From Oscillospiraceae bacterium (lineage in GTDB: Bacteria > Bacillota > Clostridia > Oscillospirales > Oscillospiraceae): a stretch of DNA of 53,456 bases. The notes under the pieces were generated by a model. The model was given only the letters and a program-made list of their open reading frames with translations. It had not been told where the DNA came from and did not search any database. Shown piece after piece: positions 8,253-16,817 of this stretch. Numbering within the stretch: the stretch's first letter is position 1; every line of letters starts with the position of its first letter. The DNA is taken from assembly GCA_015068025.1 (NCBI GenBank), contig SVLH01000010.1, positions 1 through 53,456 on the forward strand, in the 5' to 3' direction. The translations under genes and the position numbers were made by a program.

Positions 8253-10910
8253 TCATTCCTCCTCCGGGGTCAGCGCACGCTCCATGGCAAGGCGCACGTT
8301 GCCGGTTTTTGTGTTTTGATTGTTTTTCTCCAGCACACCGCTGATCTGCCCCTGCACGCCCTCGATCTCCTCACGGAAGTTGGACGCGGACAGCCGCAGC
8401 GCCCCATGGCCCAGAATGATGAGCTGCTCCGGGCCATCGGAGGTAGCCACCTTCACACGATGGTGCTTGCCCAATTCGTAAGTAGCCTTTTCGATGTAGG
8501 CGTCCGCTGTTTCGGCCTCCTTGGTATAGACCACATGGATGTTGTGATACTTCTCCACGCTGCCAAGCCCCCCCTTGACCTTATAGGCGTCAAAGACGGC
8601 GATGACCCGGTTTTTCTTATAGCCCTGATAGTTGCAAAGCAAATCGCACAGGGCGGTGCGGGCGGCGTCCAGATTCTCCCGGGCGATGCTTTTCAGTTCG
8701 TCCCAGGCGAAGATGATGTTGTAGCCGTCCACCAGAAGATATTCTTCCCCCTGAAACTGCTCCTTTATACGCCGCTTTTCCGGTTCCGTGTCTGCCGCAG
8801 GCCGCTTCGGTTCTTTGGGCGGAATAAAGGTCTGCCGCTTCACAGGGCCGTAGGTGCGCTCGAAAATGGCCTGCAGTTCCTTATCCTGTTCCAGCGTTCC
8901 GGCATAGGTGCTGACGGTGCGGGCACGGGGTAAGGCGGTTTCCTGCACCGCCTGTTTCCCAAGTCGCAGGCCGCTGTCTACGTGTGCCATGGCAGGGACT
9001 TCGTCCCAGCGGACATTATAGCCCGCGCCGTGGCCGCAGAACACGGAGTCCGGCGTGTTCTCCACATCCCGCTCCGGCTCGTAGCCGATGGCTTCGATGA
9101 CCTTCTCCGCATCGGCACAGGGGCGGTAGCCGCCGTTTTGGAGCAGCAGCCGTCCCCGTCCACGGGTGTAGGCAATCACTTCCCGTGCGTAATCCCGCAG
9201 CGCGGCAACCGGCGCGCTGCCGACAAGCACGGTCTCCTCACCGAAGGTCTCCGGCGGCTCCGTTTCGCCGTTTATGCGCTGCAGATCGCTCATGGCGCGG
9301 CCGATCTGGTCGGCAGGCAGTTCCAGACGGAAGTCGTACCACGGTTCCAGCAGCACACTTTTTGCCTGCATCAATCCCTGCCGCACGGCGCGATAGGTGG
9401 CCTGACGGAAATCGCCGCCCTCGGTGTGCTTATCGTGGGCACGGCCGGCCACAAGGGTGATCTTCATATCCGTAATGGGCGAGCCGGTGAGCACGCCCAG
9501 ATGCTGCTTTTCCTCCAGATGGGTCAGGATCAGCCGCTGCCAGTTCAAGTCCAGCGCATCGGTGGAGCAGGCAGAGGCAAAGTGCAGACCGCTGCCGCGA
9601 GGCGCAGGCTCCAGCAGCAGATGGGCTTCGGCGTAGTGGCGCAGCGGCTCAAAGTGGCCGATGCCCTCCACCGCGTTTTCAATGGTCTCCCGATAGCACA
9701 CGGCGCCTGCGCCGAATTCCACCTCCATGCCGAAACGTTCCCGAATACGGCGGCTCAGGATCTCCAGCTGCACCTCGCCCATGAGGCACATGTGGATCTC
9801 TCTTGCGCCCTCATCCCACATCACTTTCAGCTGGGGATCTTCCTCCTCCAGCAAGCGCAGATGTTTCAGGGCGGTATGGGGATCTGTGCCGTCGGTCAAA
9901 ATCACCTGATAGCGCAGCACCGGTTCCAGCAGCGCGCCGTCCCAGTCCTCCTCAAAGCCCAGTCCCTGCCCCGGTGCGGTATGGGTCAGTCCCGTGACGG
10001 CCACCACCGTGCCGGCACTCGCCTCCTCCACGGGGCGGAACTTCGTGCCGGAATAGATGCGCAGCTGGTCGGCTTTTTCCTCCCACACCTTCTCCGCCGC
10101 CGTGTCAGGGCGGCGGTTTGAAAGCAGGTCTTTCACCCGCAGCGTACCGCCGGTGACTTTCAAATGCGTCAGGCGGCTGCCCTGGGCATCGCGGGTAATT
10201 TTAAAAACGCGGGCGCCGAATTCATTCGGATACACGCTCTCCGGGGCGTAGCGGGAAACACCCTCCGCAAAGGTCTCCACGCCCTCCAGCTTCAGGGCGG
10301 AACCGAAAAAGACAGGGAACAGTTTGCGCGCCCCTACCATCCGGGAGATGTCCGCGTCGCCGACTGTCCCGGTTTCAAAATAGGCTTCCAGCACCGCCTC
10401 GTCGCAGACGGCGGCTTCTTCGAAAAAGACATCCTGCGCCGCGCCGAAATCCACGCAGCCGCTATCCAGCCGCCGCTTCAGTTCCTCCATCAGGGCGCTT
10501 CTGTCCGCACCGGCCAAATCCATTTTATTGACAAACAGGAACACGGGCACGCCGTAACGCTCCAGCAGCCGCCACAGCGTACGGGTATGGGCCTGCACGC
10601 CGTCCGTGCCGCTGATGACCAGAACGGCGCAGTCCAGCACACGCAGCGTCCGCTCTGTTTCGGCGGAAAAGTCCACATGGCCGGGGGTGTCCAGCAATGT
10701 CACTTCCCGGTCGCCCAGCACCAGCTCCGCCTGCTTGGAGAAGATGGTGATGCCCCGCTCCCGCTCCATGGCGTCGGTATCCAGAAAGGCATCCTTATGA
10801 TCCACCCGCCCCAGCTTGCGCACCGCACCGCTGTGGTAGAGCAGCGCTTCGGACAGGGTGGTTTTTCCAGCGTCCACATGGGCAAGAATGCCCATCACCA
10901 GTTTCTTCAT
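8253..10910 (-). CDS. Tet(M/O)-type ribosome-protection GTPase fused to a YacP/Rae1-like NYN nuclease domain
   Basis: An 885-residue protein, about 245 longer than TetM-class factors (~640). The GTPase domain has G1 AHVDAGKTT (residues 10-18), G2 RGIT, G3 DTPGH and G4 NKMD. EF-G-like domains II-V follow to about 670. A charged, proline-containing linker (FIPPKEPKRPAADTEPEKRR) leads to a NYN/PIN-like domain from about 722: LLVDGYNIIFAW (Asp728), VIAVFDAYK (Asp774), ETADAYIE (Asp803) and ATSDGPEQ (Asp825). These four acidic positions fit the metal site of this fold. TetM-type factors act in the ribosomal A site and B. subtilis Rae1 (YacP) cuts mRNA there, so A-site-directed cleavage is a reasonable inference. 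The ATG at 10910 has GGAG upstream. Confidence 0.9.
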   Translation of the reverse strand: MKKLVMGILAHVDAGKTTLSEALLYHSGAVRKLGRVDHKDAFLDTDAMERERGITIFSKQAELVLGDREVTLLDTPGHVDFSAETERTLRVLDCAVLVISGTDGVQAHTRTLWRLLERYGVPVFLFVNKMDLAGADRSALMEELKRRLDSGCVDFGAAQDVFFEEAAVCDEAVLEAYFETGTVGDADISRMVGARKLFPVFFGSALKLEGVETFAEGVSRYAPESVYPNEFGARVFKITRDAQGSRLTHLKVTGGTLRVKDLLSNRRPDTAAEKVWEEKADQLRIYSGTKFRPVEEASAGTVVAVTGLTHTAPGQGLGFEEDWDGALLEPVLRYQVILTDGTDPHTALKHLRLLEEEDPQLKVMWDEGAREIHMCLMGEVQLEILSRRIRERFGMEVEFGAGAVCYRETIENAVEGIGHFEPLRHYAEAHLLLEPAPRGSGLHFASACSTDALDLNWQRLILTHLEEKQHLGVLTGSPITDMKITLVAGRAHDKHTEGGDFRQATYRAVRQGLMQAKSVLLEPWYDFRLELPADQIGRAMSDLQRINGETEPPETFGEETVLVGSAPVAALRDYAREVIAYTRGRGRLLLQNGGYRPCADAEKVIEAIGYEPERDVENTPDSVFCGHGAGYNVRWDEVPAMAHVDSGLRLGKQAVQETALPRARTVSTYAGTLEQDKELQAIFERTYGPVKRQTFIPPKEPKRPAADTEPEKRRIKEQFQGEEYLLVDGYNIIFAWDELKSIARENLDAARTALCDLLCNYQGYKKNRVIAVFDAYKVKGGLGSVEKYHNIHVVYTKEAETADAYIEKATYELGKHHRVKVATSDGPEQLIILGHGALRLSASNFREEIEGVQGQISGVLEKNNQNTKTGNVRLAMERALTPEEE

Positions 10911-10932
10911 ACCGTTACTCCAACGTCAAAAA

Positions 10933-11679
10933 TCAAAGGACTCCCGCAAATTCCAGACCCGCCAGCAAGCCGTAGATCACCGGCTGATGCAGCAGATAGA
11001 CCGGCAGAGAGTGCCGTCCCAGCGCCGTCACGACCGGCAGACGCAGAGAGCAAAACACCTCTCTCCGCAGCCGATAAAGGAAATATCCCGTCCAGAACAG
11101 AAACAGCCATGGCAGCAGGGAGAAATAGTCCGACGATACGAAATCTGCCGCCGGGAAGCCCAGAAAGGCCGTAAACAAATTGCTGTAAAGTGCCCGGGGC
11201 AGCGTGACCAGCCGTGCGCCTTCAAACCCCAGATAGCCGCTGTTGACGCCACGCAGGAGCAGAAAGAGCGTAAAGCTCCCTGCAAGGCCTGCCCTTGCGG
11301 GAATGCGCTGGAACAGCGCATCCAGCGGCACGGTCACAAGCATGGCCGTGCCCAGAAGGGTCAGCACGCCGAACACAATGGGCGCCTCCGGCATAGCCAC
11401 CAGCGTCACCGCCGTGACCAGTGCGCCGCCGCCGAATACCGTGAGTCCCCGCTTGACGCGGTGCCGTCCCAGATGGAAGCAGAAGCCCGAGAGGAGAATA
11501 AACGTCCAGCAGATGCTCTGCTGCCAGAGGTAGGCACCGAAGGAGCGGTACCACGGCCAGTTCACGCCGTGGAGATACACCAGATCCCAAGCCGCGTGAT
11601 AGGCGATCATGCTCAAAAGTGTCACACCGCGGACAGTATCCAGTTCCGGCTGTCTGGGGCGGCGGACTGTCTGCTTCAT
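10933..11679 (-). CDS. DUF1624 membrane protein (acyltransferase-like)
   Basis: A 248-residue polytopic membrane protein with the DUF1624 N-terminal signature: RPRQPELDTVRGVTLLSMI, then AYHAAWDLVY, whose His aligns with the membrane acetyltransferase (HGSNAT/OafB-like) catalytic region. About seven hydrophobic helices follow, ending with SLPVYLLHQPVIYGLL, a common ending of such acyltransferases. The substrate is unknown. The ATG at 11679 follows GGAGGCACGGAG. It lies 22 bases upstream of the Tet/NYN gene on the same strand, and the ribosome site of that gene lies between them, so the three genes (this, Tet/NYN, LspA-like) are likely one operon. Confidence 0.85.
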   Translation of the reverse strand: MKQTVRRPRQPELDTVRGVTLLSMIAYHAAWDLVYLHGVNWPWYRSFGAYLWQQSICWTFILLSGFCFHLGRHRVKRGLTVFGGGALVTAVTLVAMPEAPIVFGVLTLLGTAMLVTVPLDALFQRIPARAGLAGSFTLFLLLRGVNSGYLGFEGARLVTLPRALYSNLFTAFLGFPAADFVSSDYFSLLPWLFLFWTGYFLYRLRREVFCSLRLPVVTALGRHSLPVYLLHQPVIYGLLAGLEFAGVL

Positions 11680-11771
11680 CTCCGTGCCTCCTTTCGCATT
11701 TCTTTCCGCAACATCCTACCACAGTATGTGCTTTTTTTCAAGGAAAAGGGCGTCTTTCCTGCCCGTTCCCC

Positions 11772-11800
11772 TTGCAAAGGGACTGTTTTTATGGTAAATT
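11772..11800 (+). promoter_or_regulatory. Probable sigma-A promoter of prfC
   Basis: TTGCAA (11772-11777), a 17-base spacer and TAAATT (11795-11800) stand 38 bases upstream of the prfC start codon. Confidence 0.55.
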
Positions 11801-11838
11801 GTCTTGGATTGCACATTTTAGCTTAAGGAGGGGCTCAT

Positions 11839-13419
11839 ATGGCCACCCTGCACGAAGAAATTTCCCGTCGGCGGACCTTTGCGATCATCTCCCACCCCGA
11901 CGCCGGTAAAACCACATTGACCGAAAAGTTCCTGCTCTACGGCGGTGCCATCGCACAGGCTGGCGAAGTCAAGGGCAAGAAAGCGAAAGCCGCCACCTCC
12001 GACTGGATGGAGATTGAGAAGCAGCGCGGTATCTCCGTCACATCCTCCGTCATGCAGTTCCAGCACAGCGGCTTCTGCATCAACATTCTGGACACCCCGG
12101 GACATCAGGACTTCTCCGAGGACACCTACCGCACCCTGATGGCGGCCGACAGCGCCGTCATGGTCATCGACGGCGCCAAGGGCGTGGAGCCCCAGACCCG
12201 CAAACTGTTCCGCGTGTGCGCGCTGCGCAACATCCCCATCTTCACCTTCATCAACAAGATGGACCGCGAGACCCGGGATCCCCTCGAACTGTGCGAGGAA
12301 GTGGAGCGGGAGCTGGGCATCGATACCTATGCCATGAACTGGCCCATCGGCTGCGGCAAGGAGTTCCAGGGCGTTTACGACCGGGAAAAGAGCCGCATCA
12401 TCTTCTTCGACGCCGAGGGCAAGGGCAAGAAGGCCTCCACCACCGAAGTGGCGCTGGACGATCCTGCTCTGGACGAGATGATCGGTGCCAAGAAGGCCGA
12501 GACCCTCCGGGAGGAAGTGGAACTGCTGGGCGCAGGCCGCGACTTTGACATGGAAGCCATCCGCAACGGCACCCTCTCCCCCGTGTTCTTCGGCTCCGCT
12601 CTGACCACCTTCGGCGTGGAGCCCTTTTTGGAGGAGTTCCTGCGCATGACCACCTCTCCCCTGCCCCGTGTCAGCGATTGCGGCGAGGTGGACGTGTTCG
12701 GCGAGGATTTCTCCGCTTTCGTGTTCAAGATTCAGGCTAACATGAACAAGGCGCACCGCGACCGTCTTGCCTTCATGCGCATCTGCTCGGGTAAGTTCCA
12801 GCGGGACACCGAGTATTACCACATGCAATCCGGCAAGAAGATGCGCCTGAGCCAGCCCCAGCAGATGATGGCGGCCGAGCGCGAGATCGTGGACGAGGCT
12901 TATGCAGGCGACATCATCGGCGTGTTCGATCCCGGTATGTTCTCCATCGGCGACACCATCACCGTACCCGGTAAGAAGTTCAAGTATTCCGGCATCCCCA
13001 CCTTCGAGCCCGAACACTTCATGCGGGTATCCCCCAAGGACACCATGAAGCGCAAGCAGTTCATCAAGGGCACGGAGCAGATCGCACAGGAAGGCGCCAT
13101 CCAGATCTTCAAGATCCCCGGCGCAGGCTTGGAAGAAGTGATCGTGGGCGTCGTCGGCACGCTGCAGTTTGACGTGTTCCAGCACCGTATGAGAAGCGAA
13201 TACGGCGTGGAAATGTATATGACTTCTCTGCCCTACGACCATCTGCGGCTCATCGCCGAGTGTCCCTGCAAGCCGGAGGATCTGGTGCTGTGCACCGGTG
13301 CCTCCCTGCTGGAGGACTTCAAGGGCCGTCTGCTCATCGCTCTGGACGGCGAGTGGAGCGTGGGCTTCCTGACCAAGCACAACCCCGGTCTGGTGCTGGC
13401 GGACTCCCTGTCTGTGTAA
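11839..13419 (+). CDS. prfC: Peptide chain release factor 3
   Basis: A 526-residue translational GTPase, full length for RF3, which recycles RF1/RF2 from the ribosome after termination. The G1 motif SHPDAGKTTLTEKFLLYGGA is RF3-specific. It is followed by WMEIEKQRGISVTSSVMQF, G3 DTPGHQDF and G4 NKMDRETRDPLEL. The C-terminal part carries the RF3 domain (GVVGTLQFDVFQHRMRSEYG). The ATG follows TAAGGAGGGG. The GNAT gene starts 3 bases after the stop, so the two are translated from one message. Confidence 0.97.
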   Translation: MATLHEEISRRRTFAIISHPDAGKTTLTEKFLLYGGAIAQAGEVKGKKAKAATSDWMEIEKQRGISVTSSVMQFQHSGFCINILDTPGHQDFSEDTYRTLMAADSAVMVIDGAKGVEPQTRKLFRVCALRNIPIFTFINKMDRETRDPLELCEEVERELGIDTYAMNWPIGCGKEFQGVYDREKSRIIFFDAEGKGKKASTTEVALDDPALDEMIGAKKAETLREEVELLGAGRDFDMEAIRNGTLSPVFFGSALTTFGVEPFLEEFLRMTTSPLPRVSDCGEVDVFGEDFSAFVFKIQANMNKAHRDRLAFMRICSGKFQRDTEYYHMQSGKKMRLSQPQQMMAAEREIVDEAYAGDIIGVFDPGMFSIGDTITVPGKKFKYSGIPTFEPEHFMRVSPKDTMKRKQFIKGTEQIAQEGAIQIFKIPGAGLEEVIVGVVGTLQFDVFQHRMRSEYGVEMYMTSLPYDHLRLIAECPCKPEDLVLCTGASLLEDFKGRLLIALDGEWSVGFLTKHNPGLVLADSLSV

Positions 13420-13422
13420 CGT

Positions 13423-13890
13423 ATGGCGGAGATCAGACTGTACCGCCCCGGCGACGAGACGGCGCTTTCCATCCTGCTGCGCCGCACACTGCTGGAGGTC
13501 AATGCCAGCCACTGTCCTGCCGATGAGATCGAATGGCTCTACAACCGCTACACCCCCGAAATGGTGGCGGAGATCGCGTCCGGCGGCCACACCTATGTGA
13601 TGACCGAGGGCGAGACCATCGTTGGCACCGGCACGGTGGTTGAGACCGGCGAGGCGGAGTGCGAGATCATCGCGGCATTCCTGCTGCCGGAGGCCATCGG
13701 CCGCGGACTGGGGCGGAAGCTGTTTACAGCGCTGGAGTCGGACGCGCTTTGCGTCAATGCCCGGCGCATTTGGCTGACCTCCTCCGAGAACGCGCTGGAC
13801 TTTTACGAAAAGACCGGCTGGCAGTATGTCTACGGCTACCGTCAGCGGGGCGGCGAACTGCACCTGCTGGAGATGGAAAAGCGGAAATAA
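13423..13890 (+). CDS. GNAT-family N-acetyltransferase
   Basis: A 155-residue GNAT protein. The fold is seen as an N-terminal MAEIRLYRPGDETALSILLR, a central strand GTGTVVETGEAECEIIAAFL, and the acetyl-CoA pyrophosphate loop LPEAIGRGLGRKLFTALE (the R/Q-x-x-G-x-G/A motif). WLTSSENALDFYEKTGWQYV then follows, with the usual Asn and Phe/Tyr of motif B. The substrate cannot be told. It is coupled to prfC with a 3-base gap and has no separate promoter. A strong terminator begins 4 bases after its stop. Confidence 0.9.
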   Translation: MAEIRLYRPGDETALSILLRRTLLEVNASHCPADEIEWLYNRYTPEMVAEIASGGHTYVMTEGETIVGTGTVVETGEAECEIIAAFLLPEAIGRGLGRKLFTALESDALCVNARRIWLTSSENALDFYEKTGWQYVYGYRQRGGELHLLEMEKRK

Positions 13891-13894
13891 CGCA

Positions 13895-13928
13895 AAGCAC
13901 CTCTGCCTTTCGGCAGAGGTGCTTTTTT
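13895..13928 (+). terminator. Intrinsic terminator of prfC-GNAT
   Basis: A thirteen-pair stem, AAGCACCTCTGCC with GGCAGAGGTGCTT, closes around TTTC and runs into TTTT. It overlaps the 3' end of the convergent DUF6512 gene. Confidence 0.92.
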
Positions 13929-14460
13929 ATTGGATGCCGGTCAGACCTGTCACGGGATCTCGCCAAAGGCCCAGCTGCGGCGGATGGAAGGTACACCAGA
14001 CAAAGACAAAGGCCAGCGCCCACATCAGCGCAAAGGCCACCAGCTGCAGCCACGGCGCATTCAGCCGTCCCCGGCGCAGCAATCGGAAATCCACCCAGAA
14101 GGCGATCAGCGCCGACACATAAAAGATGGAGATGTTGACCCAGTCCACCAGATAGCCCAGCACGCCGCCGTAGGTGTAAAACAGCACAGGAATGAGGAGC
14201 AGCCCCGTCAGGGTGCTGACCAACCGTGCCGCAGGGAAGTTGGGGTAGTTCCGTCCCAGCACGCACAGCTGCACCAGCGACCAGAGGAACATAGGGAAAA
14301 AGAAGATCTTCATATGCTCCCATGTGGACTCGTTCACTCCTGAAAATGCCGCGGCAAGGGTGCTGCCCCCCGTCCAGTCGTAGAGGAAATGCAGTAATGT
14401 ACCCACTGCGGAAACAAAGAAAACGCCTCCTGCCTCCCAGAAAAACAACCGTTTACGCAT
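13927..14460 (-). CDS. DUF6512 family membrane protein
   Basis: A 177-residue polytopic protein with about five hydrophobic helices. The N-terminal part fits DUF6512: EAGGVFFVSAVGTLLHFLYDW, then FSGVNESTWEHMKIFFFP, the most conserved piece of the family (V-N-E-S-x-W-E-H). No function is known for these proteins. It stands alone between the argS terminator and the convergent prfC-GNAT pair. I see no clear promoter in the 130 bases upstream other than AT-rich sequence behind the argS hairpin. Confidence 0.82.
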   Translation of the reverse strand: MRKRLFFWEAGGVFFVSAVGTLLHFLYDWTGGSTLAAAFSGVNESTWEHMKIFFFPMFLWSLVQLCVLGRNYPNFPAARLVSTLTGLLLIPVLFYTYGGVLGYLVDWVNISIFYVSALIAFWVDFRLLRRGRLNAPWLQLVAFALMWALAFVFVWCTFHPPQLGLWRDPVTGLTGIQ

Positions 14461-14474
14461 CAGACCCTCCCCAC

Positions 14475-14504
14475 AAAAAAAGGACTGCGGAAATTCCGCA
14501 GTCC
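14475..14504 (-). terminator. Intrinsic terminator downstream of argS
   Basis: On the minus strand, GGACTGCGGAA pairs with TTCCGCAGTCC around a single-base centre and is followed by seven T. It lies about 90 bases beyond the argS stop; nothing else is seen in that gap. Confidence 0.88.
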
Positions 14505-14594
14505 CATTTTATGCAGTTTCCCCGCTGCTATGCAAAAACCGCCTGCAAGAGCAGCATATACAGCGCCGCACCGCAAGGGGCACAGCTGTTAAGA

Positions 14595-16340
14595 TCACAT
14601 TTTTTCGGGGGCGTCCACGCCGATGAGCTTCAGGCCGTTTTTCAGCACGATGCGGGTATCGTCTGCCAGTTTCAGACGGGCGCTCTGCACGGCAGGTGCC
14701 TCGCCCTTGATGCGGCAGGCGTTGTAGAAACGGTGGAAGCAGGCCGCCAGCTCCTGCAGGTAGCGGTTGATGTGGCTGGGATCATAGTCCCGGGCAGCCA
14801 GCTTCACTTCCTCGCAGAACTGGGCCAGCTGCTTGATGAGTGCCTGTTCGGTTTCGCCGGAGAGCAACTTCATATCCACCTCGCGCTGGGCAGGAACGGC
14901 GACGCCCTCCTCCGCCATGGCACGCAGCAGAGAGCAGATGCGGGCGTGGGCGTATTCCACATAGTAGATGGGATTCTCGCTGTCCTCACGGACGGCCAGA
15001 CCCAGATCGAATTCCATCTGGGTGTCGGGCTTGGCGTTGAAGTACCAGCGGGCGGCATCCACGGAGATCTCGTCCAGCAGGTCGGCCAGCGCGATGGCCT
15101 TGCCGGTGCGCTTGCTCATACGCACGGGAGCGCCGTCGCGCAGCAGCTTCACAAGCTGCATCAGCACGATATCCAGACGCTCGGTGCCGTTGAGATCCAG
15201 CGCGTCCAGCGCGCCCTTCAAACGAGCCACATGACCGTGGTGGTCGGCGCCCCAGATGTTGATGACCTTATCGAAGCCGCGAACGGCAAACTTGTTGCGG
15301 TGATAGGCGATGTCGGCGGCGAAGTAGGTGTAGAAGCCGTTGGCGCGGCGCAGCACGTCGTCCTTCAGATCCAGCTTGTCCACGTCGGCCTGCTTCTTGC
15401 CGCTCTTCAGCAGATTTTCGCGCATGATGTCGGCGGTGCGCAGCCACAACGCGCCGTCCTTCTCGTAAGTCCAGCCGTTGGCGGTGAGCATGTCCACGGT
15501 TTCGGCCACATAGCCGCTGTTGTGCAGGTCGGACTCCAGGAACCACAGATCGTAGTTGATCTTGTAGCGCTGCAGATCGGTCTTCATCTTGGGCAGGTTG
15601 CGGCTGAGACCGAACTGCGCCAGTTCGCTCTGGCGCTCCTGTTCGGACACGTTCAGCAGCTTCTCGCCGTTGATGTCATAATACTCCTGCGCCAGATCCC
15701 GGATGTCGCCGCCCTGATAGCCGTCCTCGGGGAAGGGCACGTTCTCCTCACCCTGAATGATCTGCAGATAGCGGGCCTCCAGAGAATGGGCAAACTTGTC
15801 GATCTGGTTGCCGGCGTCGTTGACGTAGAATTCACGGGAGACCTCGGCGCCGCAGTGTGCCAGAACAGCCGCCAGCGTATCGCCCAGCACGCCGCCGCGG
15901 GCGTTGCCCATGTGCATGGGGCCGGTGGGGTTGGCGGAGACGAACTCCACCATGTACTTCTTGCCCTTCAGGCTGTCGTTGGTGCCGTAGGTCTCGCCCT
16001 CCGTCTCCACGGCGGCACAGACATCAGCGTACCAGCTGTCATTCAGGCGGAAATTCAGAAAGCCGGGGCCGGCGATCTCGGCGGAGGCAAAATAGGTGCC
16101 TTCCAGCGCCATGTGATCCAGCAGGGTCTGGGCAATGTTGCGGGGGGGCTGGCGCAGCGCCTTGGAGGCGGCCAGCGCAAAGGTGGTGGTGAAGTCGCCG
16201 TTGGCGGTATCCTTGGGGATCTCCACGGGGGCGGTCTTGACCTCCGCTTCGGGCAGAGAGCCGTCTGCCACCGCAGCATGGTATGCCGCCATGGCCAGCG
16301 CCGCCACCTGATCCTTCGCATTCTGAATCATGTTAATCAT
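14595..16340 (-). CDS. argS: Arginyl-tRNA synthetase
   Basis: A 581-residue class I synthetase for tRNA-Arg. The N-terminal additional domain (residues 1-110) precedes the HIGH-equivalent NPTGPMHMGNARGGVLGD at about 135-150. IWGADHHGHVARLKGALDAL and the KMSKS-equivalent PVRMSKRTGKAI follow. The C-terminal DALR anticodon-binding domain includes YEYAHARICSLLRAM-like sequence and ends LKNGLKLIGVDAPEKM. The ATG at 16340 has GAGGAGA upstream. It is the third gene of a murI-ywiB-argS transcript; ywiB-argS linkage is also found in Bacillus. Confidence 0.97.
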   Translation of the reverse strand: MINMIQNAKDQVAALAMAAYHAAVADGSLPEAEVKTAPVEIPKDTANGDFTTTFALAASKALRQPPRNIAQTLLDHMALEGTYFASAEIAGPGFLNFRLNDSWYADVCAAVETEGETYGTNDSLKGKKYMVEFVSANPTGPMHMGNARGGVLGDTLAAVLAHCGAEVSREFYVNDAGNQIDKFAHSLEARYLQIIQGEENVPFPEDGYQGGDIRDLAQEYYDINGEKLLNVSEQERQSELAQFGLSRNLPKMKTDLQRYKINYDLWFLESDLHNSGYVAETVDMLTANGWTYEKDGALWLRTADIMRENLLKSGKKQADVDKLDLKDDVLRRANGFYTYFAADIAYHRNKFAVRGFDKVINIWGADHHGHVARLKGALDALDLNGTERLDIVLMQLVKLLRDGAPVRMSKRTGKAIALADLLDEISVDAARWYFNAKPDTQMEFDLGLAVREDSENPIYYVEYAHARICSLLRAMAEEGVAVPAQREVDMKLLSGETEQALIKQLAQFCEEVKLAARDYDPSHINRYLQELAACFHRFYNACRIKGEAPAVQSARLKLADDTRIVLKNGLKLIGVDAPEKM

Positions 16341-16373
16341 GCCATCTATCTCCTCATTCGTATTGTTTCCCGA

Positions 16374-16817
16374 TCAGTCTTTCCGCTTCACGCGGATCTT
16401 GAAGCAGTTCCGTCCCGTGACGGTATGCTCCACGGCGATGGAGTAGCGGATCTCCATCACGCCGCCCCGCGCGCTGATATTATGCCGCAGGCGGCTGGTC
16501 TGGATGTCCACCGTCAGCTCACCGAAGGGCGTTTCGTACAGGGAGGTGTGCTGCCGCCCCTCCTCAAACACCATCTGGGAGTTCACGCTGCCGCTGCGCC
16601 GCAGCGTCACCCGCGGTCCTGCGATCTCAAAGGTGGTGGTCGTGCCCTCCATGCCCGTCAGCGCCGTTTCCTGATACTCCAGAATGATGGCGTCCTGCCG
16701 CAGTTCCATGGTGCCTTCGGTCATCAGTTCCGTGGCGTCCGGGTCAATGTCGTCAAAATACTGCTCGCCCCGGACAAACAGCGTCACGGGCAGTTTGTTC
16801 TGTTCAATACCTGTCAA
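16374..16817 (-). CDS. DUF1934 (YwiB-like) beta-barrel protein
   Basis: A 147-residue protein of the DUF1934/YwiB family, predicted lipocalin-like. Repeating beta-strand segments are visible: VTLFVRGEQYF, TEGTMELRQDAIILEYQET, TTTTFEIAGPRVTLRRSGS and FGELTVDIQTSRLRHNIS. The start is a TTG at 16817, because GGAGG stands 7 bases before it and ATG codons in frame are internal. It overlaps the end of murI by 14 bases, so translation is coupled. Its place before argS matches the Bacillus arrangement; its role is unknown. Confidence 0.85.
   Translation of the reverse strand: MTGIEQNKLPVTLFVRGEQYFDDIDPDATELMTEGTMELRQDAIILEYQETALTGMEGTTTTFEIAGPRVTLRRSGSVNSQMVFEEGRQHTSLYETPFGELTVDIQTSRLRHNISARGGVMEIRYSIAVEHTVTGRNCFKIRVKRKD

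Noticed and set aside
11818-13863. A 681-codon frame opposite prfC and the GNAT gene
   Set aside because: Shadow frame covering two well-supported genes; no ribosome site.
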